NCBI GenBank assembly: GCA_002105175.1
Contig: MCGE01000007.1
Location: 62,001-126,000, forward strand
From: Absidia repens
Taxonomy: Eukaryota; Mucoromycota; Mucoromycetes; Mucorales; Cunninghamellaceae
DNA length: 64,000 bases
Direction of reading: 5' to 3'
The position numbers and the translations under genes are program-made. Positions 49,650-60,402 of this stretch are shown in pieces (the first letter of the stretch is position 1; every line of letters starts with the position of its first letter). Under the pieces are notes generated by a model. That model did not search any database. It saw nothing but the letters and a program-made list of their open reading frames with translations, and was not told the DNA's origin.

Positions 49650-50528
49650 ATGCGTGCTTATATTTTTGAAAACTCTGACCTCGATCAACGTGAACCTCAT
49701 GACAGTGGTGTTGAAGCCAGTCTTGATGACTTGAAAGCCATTGGTGTCCTTTATTGGAAGTTTGACGGCCCTGATGCTTTACAACAAATCGATGCGTTAT
49801 CTGCTGAGCGAAAGTACAAGAATAGGGATGAAGTAAGTATGTGTTTTCTTTTATGGGCACGTCATCTTTATTTAATACTCACACATTCCTCTCATAGATC
49901 ACTGTTTCACCTGACGCTTTGGGTGCGGTTTACGAAGAAAAAGTCAAGTCTTTCTTCGCCGAGTAAGTGCCAACCTAGTAAAAGATAAGCAAAAGGGGTA
50001 GCGGCGGCTGATAGCACTTTTAATAGACACCTTCATGAAGACGAAGAAATTCGATACATTGTCGATGGTACCGGCTACTTTGATGTTCGCGACAAGAACG
50101 ATGTATGGATCCGTATTGCAATGGGAAAGGGCGATATGATTATTCTGGTATGTTAGCTTGCCAGTGCGTCTATATCCTAGTCCGTATTTATATGATCTAT
50201 ATATAATGATGTCTTGACTGCCCTTTTTTTTTTTAGCCTGCCGGTATGTACCATAGATTTACTACTGATAGCAAGAATTATCTTAAAGCCATGCGTTTAT
50301 TCAAAGAAGACCCTCTATGGACTCCTATCAACCGTAAGTCAAGCCGGGGGGCGTGATATGCAGGATTCTTTCTTTTCTTTTTCTTTTCTTTTTTTTTTCT
50401 TTTTTTTTTGTATGTAAAACGTGCTCATTTGTTTTTTGTTTTTGTTCGACGCTTCCATAGGTCCATTGGCTGATGATAATAAACATCGTGCCGAATACTT
50501 GTCCCACTTCAACATCACAGCCCCCTAG
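49650..50528 (+). CDS. ADI1: Acireductone dioxygenase (methionine salvage)
   Basis: Five exons: 49650-49832, 49898-49962, 50027-50147, 50237-50333, 50461-50528; 177 residues. A cupin fold with its metal ligands is visible: [20 protein letters not shown] gives H84, H86 and E90, and PAGMYHRF gives H129; the spacing equals that of human ADI1 (H88, H90, E94, H133). The N-terminus [20 protein letters not shown] is typical. The enzyme oxidises 1,2-dihydroxy-3-keto-5-methylthiopentene to the keto acid precursor of methionine with bound Fe2+; the Ni2+ form gives an off-pathway product. It shares sulphur metabolism with the preceding GSH2. Poly(A) signal at 50608-50613. Confidence 0.97.
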
Positions 50529-50607
50529 TCACTCAGTGCTTTAGTAGTTAGTCTCCTGGTTTTATTACCTGCCCCACACACTCTTGTATATTTATATTTG
50601 ACTGATG

Positions 50608-50613
50608 AATAAA
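50608..50613 (+). terminator. Poly(A) signal AATAAA of ADI1
   Basis: AATAAA 80 nt after the stop. Confidence 0.6.
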
Positions 50614-51608
50614 TGAAATGTTGAACTCTTATCTGTATTTTTGTTGCTTCAACGCATTGTATTGCATCTTCTGTCTTTTTTTTTTTTTTTTTTTTTTTTT
50701 TTGATGAAGACGTGAAATTTTGTGCTGTTTTATCGTCTTATGTTGATCTCGTATATAATGGCACCGTATTTTTTAATTTACCGTATATATTTAAATACAT
50801 AGAATGTATAAATTCACTTCATCATTTAAAGCGGGGATGCTTACTGTGTACTTCGACTTAATATTTGATTGTTTCAGACATCAATAATGCAGTCGTTTCA
50901 TCATATAACATTTCTCCCATTAAGATATTACAAAGTTGAAACTGGGAAGAATGAGAGATCGCTTTTTTTTCATGCTTCGAAAATATTGATAATGTCTATT
51001 GGAAGAAAAAAAAAACCATTTTTGGGAAGAATGAGATATCGCTTTTATTTCCATAGATATTCGTTGTCACCATGCTCAATCAGTCTAAAGAACAATATTT
51101 AATCCAAATTTATTGAATAAAAGGGGCATTCTTCGGAGACTCCGGTTTTGCAGTCCCAGAAATGTTTTACAAGATTTAAACATCCTCAAACTTCCAAAAA
51201 GAGATTTACTACCTGTGAAGGTGGGGTGGGGAAGAGTTATTCAAATATGGGATTGGGCTTTTATGGATATTTTTTTTTATTGTTATTATACCATACACCA
51301 TGAAAATAATAAGCTGGATATATACAATATTTTCCAAGTAATACTTTTGCTGTAAAAATATAGAAGAAGCCGCATTTTTTGATAGGAAAGGTTACACTGA
51401 TTGTACAACCTATGTTAATCAATATATATAATAGAGCAGGAATGTATCCACATTTCATATCAAGCGGCATAAGTCTACCAACTTGTCGCTGTGACTCTGG
51501 CCGAAAAATATTCATAGTAGGTAAGCTATAAAGCAGGTGTCTGATGAAGTAGTCATAACAATTACTTTGCTCATAGTATAATGGGTCAGAGGAAGATTAA
51601 TGAAAAAG
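50614..51608. other. Intergenic spacer with a short direct repeat
   Basis: It holds a poly(T) run of about 25 nt near 50678-50702 and a short imperfect direct repeat, GGGAAGAATGAGAGATCGCT at 50944 and GGGAAGAATGAGATATCGCT near 51022. A minus-strand ORF at 51261-51515 (MNIFRPESQRQVGRL...) is hydrophobic but unsupported. Confidence 0.4.
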
Positions 51609-52652
51609 ACATATTTTATTGAAGGAATATGATCAACGCTAAGCAAAAGGACGGGAGAAAAGGGTTAATTGTAACAAGGGATTTAGAAGAGGTAGAATAC
51701 GGGATACTATGTTAGATATAATGGCCAATACTACTATAAATGGATGAAAGTAAAAAGGCGCATAATGTACAACAATGGGAATGAGAAAGAATAAACTGTT
51801 GTCCTCCTATGTTGAACATAACAACCGTTAACACTAATCAAAAAGGGCGATGTAGAAAAAATGGGATCTATTGCCAAAGACATGAGAAAGACGAATGAGA
51901 CATTTTTCAATAAAGTATATAAAAAGGGACATTTTTATTTAGCTGCAGATGCAAACTACGGACAAACTAACACTAAAGTAAGTTAATGAAGACTCCAAAA
52001 AGTTAGCTAATGGTGGTTCTAAATCCCTAATCCAAAATGAAAGGGTTTCCCCAAACATCTTGTAATCCCTGAGCTGAAATCCCTTCTAAACTAGTGCTGA
52101 CACTAATATACGTCTACCGTAACCCCATAGGGGGTCACAATCTGAAGAATTAAAGAAAGGAAAACGGAAAAAAGGGAGTAGGAAAAAAAAAAAGGGGGGG
52201 ATCCCACTATATAGAAAAATCACATGGTCGGGAATTGAAATGGGATTCTTTTTTTGGGATCAACATTCGGTGCCACCCTTTTTTTTATTTCTTGTCTTCT
52301 TTTTTACAACATCCCATACGATACAACACTATCACCATGACAATTCTTTCCTCATTGCGATAACCACCTCCAACCAACATCAACAGTATAGTGGCTTTCT
52401 TCTCATGATTCTTTCGCAGACAAGGTGTAACAATTCGGCAAAGTTTAGTTAAACCCTTCATTGAAGAATAGGTTATGGCTCGCCGTAGGATAAACTAGTT
52501 TACCTGGAATCATGCTTATTCTACACCAATATATTTATACTCTCATAGACTTCACGATTACCTCAGTTTTAGATAGTTGTTATGTTACTATATATCATTT
52601 GATTAATTCGATTAGTAGTCATAGGTTATATCTGCATCTGAATAAAATATAT
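51609..52652 (-). repeat. Dispersed repeat, copy 8 (near complete, diverged)
   Basis: Minus-oriented. Left tail ACATATTTTATTGAAGG at 51609; left terminal motif GACATTTTTATTTAGCTGCAG near 51928; core with GGGTTTCCCCAAACATCTTG near 52045; CACATG in place of CACGTG at 52221-52226; right terminal motif GCATCTGAATAAAATATATT at 52634-52653. Confidence 0.7.
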
Positions 52653-53689
52653 TGTGTTTTCTCCACTTTTACATTGTCTATGATAACCTATGCTTATTTT
52701 TCTTTGTCAAATGGGTATACTTGCACTCTATTGTATAGTAAGTACATATGATATGTACGTTGTATAGAAAGCGGGTTAGGTGAGGGGCGACTATGACGAA
52801 TTATTGTGCTCACCACTCCATCTATGATATTGTACTAGGTTTCAAAAAAAAAAAAAAAAAGTGTAAGAGGGGTTTTTGATTGGTTTTAAAAAATGGCCAA
52901 GATGAACACTTGAAAGGAAAAAAAAAGCCAGTGAAGGGTGCATCAAAAACAAGCAACAATGGGCGCATAAAAATGTGATAATTATAATGCAACAGAAAAT
53001 ATTTAGTTTACCCGCACGAACATTCCTTTTTTGGTAAACATCTTGGTGTTGCAACTTTTCGACCTCAACCAAAAACGACAAACCTCAGTTGCATAAGGCT
53101 TTTTCTTAAAGAAACCCCATCCTAAACACGTAACTTTTTTTTTACTTTTCATTTGTACTATGTATCATACTGTATCAAGTTAAGTGGTCAAAATGTTTAT
53201 TCTCAATTACACATGGTACATATATATGTATGATATAATAAACGCCCTCCAAACCCATACTCAAATCAATAATACTCTCTACGACATGCACATTATCTTG
53301 GTTGACACTACAAATTAAACCAAACCAAAAAAAAAAAAAAGAAAAGATGTGATCATACATAGCACTGTCCAATAAAAGAGATCATTTTATATACAAACAA
53401 TATATATATATAGTAATAAAAACAACTATGAATAATATTAAATACGTAATGAAGGGAAGGGATACTATGTAATTTTTCTTTGATATGGAAATGAGGTGGG
53501 GAAGGGGAAGGGGAAGGGGGAATATAGTAATGCCATTCGGAAGCGAGAGAGTGGAGAATCTGAATCAGTTGATATGACATCCTTTCGGTTCATCACAAAA
53601 ACCCACCCAAGTATTTCCACGGCGGCCAAGATGTTCTAACTGATATAAGTTAAATGGAACCCAGAGGAGTATCTACAAGTCCATTAAAC
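52653..53689. other. Intergenic spacer, no gene established
   Basis: About 1 kb, A/T-rich, poly(A) run at 52844-52860. A minus-strand fragment at 53568-53646 reads QLEHLGRRGNTWVGFCDEPK before a stop and may be a relic or 3' UTR of the broken gene to its right. Confidence 0.4.
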
Positions 53690-54443
53690 TCACGAGCGAT
53701 CAGCAGCCTAACAAGTAAAAAATAAATAAATAACAACTAAGGACAATGTATCGGTTGCATGGAAGAGTGAAGAAAAGAAGGCAAAGTTTTATTTTCAAAT
53801 AAAAAACAGTATGCTAATATAGGCAGTATGATAATAGAGAAGAGTAAAGAGGTATCAAAGGGTAAAAAATCGGTGTGAAGGGAAAATATCTATATTTTGC
53901 GCGCATATATCAAGTACTCTTACCTTTCCTAGCCATTGGTTGACAGGAGTACTTGAGGACGAGGGAGAGGCAGATATTTTTTCGTCAGAATTGTCCAGTA
54001 AGCTTTCCAATTTGTTTTTGAAACAGTTTGCACCAGATATTGATAGAAGGACGCCGTTCTTGTGCCCAATTTGATGAGCTGTCTTTTCGAGGTATTTCGT
54101 ATCGTATATGCGCAAGAATTTTTCCTTCACTGTCTTTTTCTTCAAGAAGTCCGTCAAGTCATTGCAGTATAATGCAAGAGGTAAGTGATTTCGTCGTTTC
54201 CAAGCAAGACCATGAAATGATTCCGAAATTAGCTTCAGCGCTTGATTGCCGTCCTTGTATTTGGTTTTGTGGTGTCAGAGGAGAGCGCCAGCCAGGGCAT
54301 CGAGATCACCCCATTTCTTTGCAGGAAGGCCAGAGAGACTAGGATCAATATTGAGTCTGCTGCATTGTATTATGTTGTATTGCAAATTGGGCTCAAGATT
54401 ATTAAGCCTTGGCTTCATAACAGTGTTGAAATATTGAATAAGA
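53690..54443 (-). pseudogene. Broken gene of unknown family, in-frame TGA
   Basis: On the minus strand an exon-like block (53934-54443) is flanked by a good acceptor (CTTTACAG|) and donor (AAAG|GTAAGAG). It reads MKPRLNNLEPNLQYNIIQ... to AKKWGDLDALAGALL, then TGA at 54275-54277, then the same frame continues HHKTKYKDGNQALKLISESF, WKRRNHLPLALYCNDLTDFL and a Ser-rich tail ending NQWLGK. No GT-AG intron removes the TGA. A possible last exon (53690-53707) adds five codons. A TATAAAT on the minus strand near 54518-54524 suggests a promoter. Decayed gene is the simplest reading; family not recognised. Confidence 0.45.
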
Positions 54444-54487
54444 CTGTAAAGTGAAATGCACGAAAGGAAAAAGGGATTAAAGCGTGA

Positions 54488-54500
54488 ATTTAAACGCCGC
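54488..54500 (+). promoter_or_regulatory. Candidate upstream motif ATTTAAACGCCGC
   Basis: Exact 13-mer, third occurrence in the window, 45 nt upstream of the broken minus-strand gene. Confidence 0.35.
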
Positions 54501-54566
54501 TAACCCACATTTATAGGGGTTTTTTTTTGTTTACCCATTTTTTTCTTTGTCCACAAACATCATCTG

Positions 54567-54775
54567 TTGTAATCCCTGTACCCATGTTATTGTAACTGCC
54601 TTTAGTTCCGCTTGTCTTTGTTTATATAGCACTGACGTTAGGCAACAGGTGCATAACAGATGGCCAGGTAGATAGTAGTATCTTGTATCTAAGCATCTAT
54701 ATCAGTTTGCTGTGTAGTTGTTAGAGACATGGCGGTTACCTTTATGGTGTAAAAGGAAAGTCTGAACGGATACGC
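54567..54775. repeat. 209-bp direct duplication, left unit
   Basis: Starts TTGTAATCCCTGTACCCATG and ends TGAACGGATACGC. It matches 54813-55022 with about four differences and a one-T length change. The unit contains TTTATATAGCACTGACGTTA (a TATATAAA on the minus strand). No ORF. Confidence 0.95.
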
Positions 54776-54812
54776 TTGTTTTTTGATGTTCTCAAAGCTC
54801 TATTACAATCTA

Positions 54813-55022
54813 TTGTAATCCCTGTACCCATGTTATTGTAACTGCCTTTTAGTTCCGCTTGTCTTTGTTTATATAGCACTGACGTTAGGCAACAGGTGCA
54901 TAACAGTTGGCCAGGTAGATAGTAGTATCTTGTATCTAAGCATCTATATCAGTTTACTGTGTAGTTGTTAGAGATATGGCGGTTACCTTTATGGTGTAAA
55001 AGGAAAGTCTGAACGGATACGC
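54813..55022. repeat. 209-bp direct duplication, right unit
   Basis: Second unit of the same duplication, separated from the first by 37 nt of unrelated sequence. Not identical ends of an obvious LTR (no TG...CA, no primer site seen). Confidence 0.95.
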
Positions 55023-55824
55023 GTATTATCTTTGAGAATAGACCAACACAATCTGATAACGTAAGTTGAAAAACAAACTCATTTTGCTCCTCCTATTTTT
55101 CACTAACCTCTTGTTTTTATTTTTTGTATGAACACTTCGATCGACAATACTACGAGCGACTCCATTCAAATCACTTTGACAAATGGTGACAAATGGACAC
55201 GGCAGCCAGTCGCAACAACTTGACAGTGTCTACAGTAGGCACTACCAACGGACGGATGTTGAATAGGATCCATCGATGGCGTGATAAGGACAAGAGCTTG
55301 AATTGATTGATTTGTGTAGATTTACAACGGATGATTGTTTAGGTTGCCCTTTAGTGGTAGTTTTTAATTAGTATTACCTCCCAACACTCACACGCCATTA
55401 TGCAACCATAGGTTAGATATATATCCCCCCCAAACACACACGCATTCATCCAATAAAGATATTGATTTTGAATATTAATAAAACTTCCAATTTGAAGACT
55501 ACTACAAATTATATGAATATGGGTAATGGTTTTTATTTGAGAGAATTGGTGGGAAACAAAAAAGGGCTATCAGGAAAAGAAATGATTATTGGTATTACAA
55601 ATGTATATCAAGATAAAGGAAAGGGAGGTAACAGATAAAGTAATGCATGGCAAAGTGATAATATTTGGGCTGCTTTTTGAATAAAGATATGACATTTGTT
55701 TGATCTATCGTGAATTTGCAATGTCTGCGGGAAAAAAAGCGTTCTCGTTCTATGTAATCGATATTTCGTCACAGGCATGCCGATCGACATCAATTGCATA
55801 TCCAGTATTTCTTATCGATGTGTG

Positions 55825-55883
<59 letters not shown>

Positions 55884-55960
55884 GATACGCTTCCTAATAT
55901 TCAGTCCTGCTGTATAGTGTTTTCACAACTACCTGTCGCACATGAAGAAAATAGATGCCG
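55023..55960. other. Intergenic region with possible small exon and (TG)n
   Basis: A plus-strand poly(A) signal (CCAATAAAG) occurs near 55451-55459. Upstream, small frames at 55130-55305 (for example MNTSIDNTTSDSIQITLTNG and GRMLNRIHRWRDKDKSLN) hint at the end of a gene, but I cannot assemble one. (TG)n lies at 55827-55881. Confidence 0.35.
55827..55881. repeat. (TG)n dinucleotide microsatellite
   Basis: Nearly uninterrupted TG repeat of about 55 nt. Confidence 0.95.
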
Positions 55961-56240
55961 ATTTTTATTTTATTTAGACGTAGATACAAACGATGTGACA
56001 AACTATTACTAAACTAAGGACGATTCCATGATTCTAATCTACTGACGTTCCCAAATCCTACATCCAAAATGAAAGGGTTTCCCTATGATGTTTGTTTTGC
56101 ATTTTTTAAAACGCCCCTAATTCAAGTTCTAACACTAATCCTAGATCACCAGCCTTGCCATCATATCATTCAGACTATCATGAAGGAAAAAAATAAAAAA
56201 AGAAAGAAAAAGGGCGGGGAAAAAATATGGGGGCCAAAAA
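55961..56240 (-). repeat. Dispersed repeat, copy 9 (short, variant core)
   Basis: Minus-oriented core arm: terminal motif TTTTTATTTTATTTAGACGT near 55961, core variant TTTCCCTATGATGTTTGTTT near 56078, then purine-rich stretch to a poly(A) run at 56238-56262. No CACGTG box seen. Same subfamily as copy 5. Confidence 0.6.
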
Positions 56241-56893
56241 AAAAAAAAAAAAAAAAAAAAATAGAAGCAAAATGCAGAGTCTGAGTCATCCACCCTTTTT
56301 TTTATGTCAAAAAATCAGGGAAATGCAATAAAAATTAAATGAAGGGGCAATCGCCATAATTACCATAGTGCATAATTCGTTTTATCTTCCAATGGAAAGG
56401 CAGTTGCAAACCCTACATGATCAAATTCTAATCTCTCCGACGCCTTTCAAGTAAGCTATTATTTCAGCACATAAAAAAAACCCATTGACGACGCGCTGAG
56501 CACGACGGTTGGACCTCACAGGGCTGCCCACCAAAGTGCGAAATGGCGGAGGCTTTAATCCTATCCCATCAAAACCCACACATTTAATAAAAAAGACTGT
56601 GACAACCAATAATTCGAAAGATTTCCGAAAGCTCCAGCGGAGTGCTAGAGCGTTTATTTTCAAGAACGGCAATTATGTTGAAACTACCTATTTTCAGATC
56701 CGCCAGTCCAGGAGTAGTCAAATCAGCATCAAATCAAAAATCAATCAATATGAATTCATACATTAATATATATACATAGTATTTTATTTGATAATTAAGG
56801 ACAACAAATAATAAATCACAGGGGTCAAAAAGTAAAAAACGTCTGTACTGGGACAAAGAGATAATAAATCTAAACTAAACCACCAATCTAATA
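56241..56893. other. Intergenic region 3' of MPH1
   Basis: Poly(A) run at 56238-56262. A plus-strand frame at 56509-56766 reads DLTGLPTKVRNGGGFNPIPS and on, without an ATG or recognised family. Confidence 0.4.
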
Positions 56894-59800
56894 CTACATA
56901 AAATCATCACTAGCATTTGTGAATCGACTAATATCTTCACTGGCGCCATCAACGGTAGGAGCATCTAACAAATCATCATTGTAAATATCGGAAGCATCGT
57001 GAAAGACTTCATCGCCATTATCGTCGTCGTCCTCGTTGTCGTCGTCTTCCTCATCATGAGCAACATATTCCCATTTTTTCGTTTCCATCTTGTCCAGCCA
57101 TGTTTTTCTATGGAATCCGGACCCAAACACCGGAGGTGAAGGCGCACCATGCCTTGCCGCCACATCTCGCTGTAAAAGACTTGTTCGATACATCGCCATA
57201 TCATTTCCATCCTCGGTTTCCCGTTTCTTGAGCATCCTGTGTTCACCGTCACCATCGTCGTCTTGTGTTGTCATTAAACTACTGTTGCCACCGCCGCCCT
57301 CTGGTGCCAACTCTGAGCTACCGTCATAGATAAACGAATCCATTACATTAGACTCGTCCTTGTCAGCGTCGTCGTCATCTTCGTCTCCGGTGTCCACACC
57401 ATCATCACTCCGTTCGGCTTCATTGTCTAAGAACGGGTTAGCCGCCCACCGTTTTGACCGTTGTTGTTGCTGATTTTGTCGACGATTTGTTTCTTTTTTG
57501 TGCCGAGTGACAATTTTTCCTTCATCTTCGTCACTACTTAAATCCACTATTACTGATGGGGGTTCATTTAGTAATGGCGGGTGTTGTTTTGTTGAACCTT
57601 CCATGTTGGTGGTATTCGAGTCGTCTTGACCCGATTGACAATCTTCATCTTCAGAATCGCGAATAATAGGTCTATGTCCAGTCCTATTTCGTCGTCGTAT
57701 AATGGGTGAGTCATGGCTGTCGCTGTCCAATCTAGTAGGTGTACAAGTTTCAGTGATCTTCATGCTGCTTCCATGGCGTGGTGAGACGAGTCGTAACGGA
57801 GATCGATGGTTGCTATCATCAGTAGGTGAGTACAGGTACTGTGATCGACTTTCAAAATCACCTTTTCCAAAGCGATCCCGTGGCTGCTGTCCTTGTGGCG
57901 TAGAATGCATCAAACGACTCGATGTCATATCTATTGCTGTTGGCGTTATTGATATGACTGGCATTGGTGATTCCACATGATTGTCTTCCTTTTCCAAAGG
58001 AGTCGTATTCATATGATTGGAGGTGGTGGTGTTGAGCCCATCATCGTTGATTTCCCAAGAATCCATACTATCGCCATCCATTTTCTCTACTGGTGTATTA
58101 GAGAATGAAGGAGACCTATTGGTACGTCAAAACCACACTATTAGTTACCTATCCCTTCATTAACACTTTTTTTTTTCATTACTTACTTTCTACCGGGTAT
58201 ATAGTTGTTGTTTTGGTGATTATTTACATATTCTTCTTGTTCAGTATCCGTTTCAATATTTACAGTGTTCGGTTGAGGTGGCGGTATATTTGATGTTTTC
58301 GTTTCATGATGAGCAGGCTGAGAATCTATAATAGACCACTCAATAGAGCTAGTATCTGCCGGGATGCCGTTGTCCAAATTCACTTTATCGTCGCTTGTGG
58401 AGGAGTTGTAATGGTTAATATTGTTGTCACAGTTGTTGTCGTCGACCATAATATTAAGTTTTTCAGATGCTTCTCGGTCCACGTACTTGGGTTGAGATAT
58501 TGCTGTTCCTTCAGTTCGCAGGTCTCCAATGTCATCCAATTTCGACATGTCAATGTCATCATCAAAGTCATAAGAGGTAAGTGATTTTGAAGGTTCTTGT
58601 GGTGGTGGCACTGGTAGCGGTGATGAGTTTGATGTGTCGATATGTTTTGCTGATTTTCCAATTCCACACTGATTTCCCTGCATCTTGACTGATAGGTAAT
58701 GATTGTTGCTATTCTGAAACCTGTTGATGAGGATTTTCCTTGCTTGTTCGCTAAATACTGGATTCGATGTTGCCCAAACAAATGATGTTGAAAAGGCTGC
58801 TGAGGAGTGAGACGTAACAGATTCGCTTTTTAGTTCATCTTCAGAGACCAATGGTGGTAGATCATCATCAAATAAAAATCCCGATGGTGGTAAAGCAGAT
58901 CCTTGTGTATTCTGCTGCTGCCGTCCAGTTTTCAGCGCCTCTGTTTCCAAGTCATCCCAGAAATCCAAATCCATGCCACCAAAATCATCGTCAAGTTCGT
59001 CTTCCAAAAGCATCTCCAATTGTTTTTTGTCATCAACGTCCCTTTTCGCAACTTCAATGTCACCGTCTATACTGTTGTCAGAAGGTAGTGTGGTAGTGAT
59101 GGGTGGCGACTTTTCGATCGGCGACTCGTTATCCACAGTGAAATCATAATCGCTTTGATAATCGGCATAACAATTGTCTTCGTCTTCCGCCATACCTTTG
59201 GTCATCAAGGGTTCCATAAAGCTATGCCAATCAGTTTCTTCGGGACCATCCAACACGTCTTCCATGATATCAGAATCTTCTTTGGATCTACTCGCTTCCA
59301 TATTGGTTGCCAATAAGGCACGCGAATTCCTTGATGTTGGTAGAATAAGTTTGCTGCTGTTGGCCTTGGTACTTGAATATACGTCAGTTTCATCAGATGG
59401 TGAGCTGCTATTTATTGCCGGTTTTCGCTTCCGTGGTAGCTTCAAAACATGGTTGTTGCTTCCGTAAGTTTCTTGAGAGGATTTCATTGTATCACCTTCG
59501 CCATCATCAGGCCCGTTGAGAATACGATGCTCCATTTTTTTCATCAAGGATGTAAATTGTAGGGTTCGATGAGAGTGGTCCACATACTTTGTGCGAGTTT
59601 GTTTTTGTTGTAGGGATAAATATTTGAGAGCACCTTTCAGAGGATGGTAGAGTGGCCAAAAGCGATCATACACCTGGTCTGACGAGGTATAGTTACCATC
59701 TGGGAAAGTCGCCATAAATGCTTCCAGTCCTTCATCACTAAGAGTACCATCCTTTTGGAAACCCGCTGCGTTACCACCTTGTCGTCGCCTTTTCTTGCCT

Positions 59801-60342
59801 TTCACCATAGTCGTAAGATAATTCCCAATGACGAGTCGTTTTCGTTGTACAACTGGCATATAAGATTCTGGAAGAAGAGTTGGGGTTTCTTTGCAACATT
59901 CGATAACATTCCGTTTTGCGATTGTGTTTTGAATAAACTTGTACGAATCAGTGGCCTTTTTGAATTTTCTTTCTTCTTGTTCCGTCATAAGCATAACACA
60001 ATGACCTTGCCTCCTACGACCTGTTCGACCCATTCGCTGAAGCTATATCAACAACACAAAATAAATAAATGAAATCAGTAAAGGGTGTATCAATTGCCGA
60101 GACGCATATACAACTTTTATTTTTAAAACTTACCAGTCGAATAGAGGAGCTTTGTGAATCATAACATACAATCAAATCCACTTCACCGATATCAAGGCCT
60201 TCTTCACCAATACAAGTAGCCACCATGACATTGACATCCCCTTTCTTGAATCGTTCAATTGTCTATCAATAATTATACAATAAACAGCTGTTAATAAATG
60301 AGCTTTCCTTCTACTGTATCGCCTTCTGTCCGTGAGCTAAAT

Positions 60343-60402
<60 letters not shown>

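Noticed and set aside
54275..54277. TGA as a selenocysteine codon
   Set aside because: No SECIS-like element could be identified and the surrounding residues resemble no selenoprotein known to me; a nonsense change is simpler.
54567..54775. Spliceosomal snRNA or U3 gene
   Set aside because: I compared the unit with U1, U2, U4, U6 and U3 signature stretches as I know them and saw no match.
54567..55022. LTRs of a small retrotransposon
   Set aside because: Only 37 nt lie between the two units, with no TG...CA ends, primer-binding site or coding region.
60291..60400. Poly-Lys tail of the MPH1 first exon frame
   Set aside because: It is intron read-through; the donor at 60401 joins in phase to the exon with helicase motif V.
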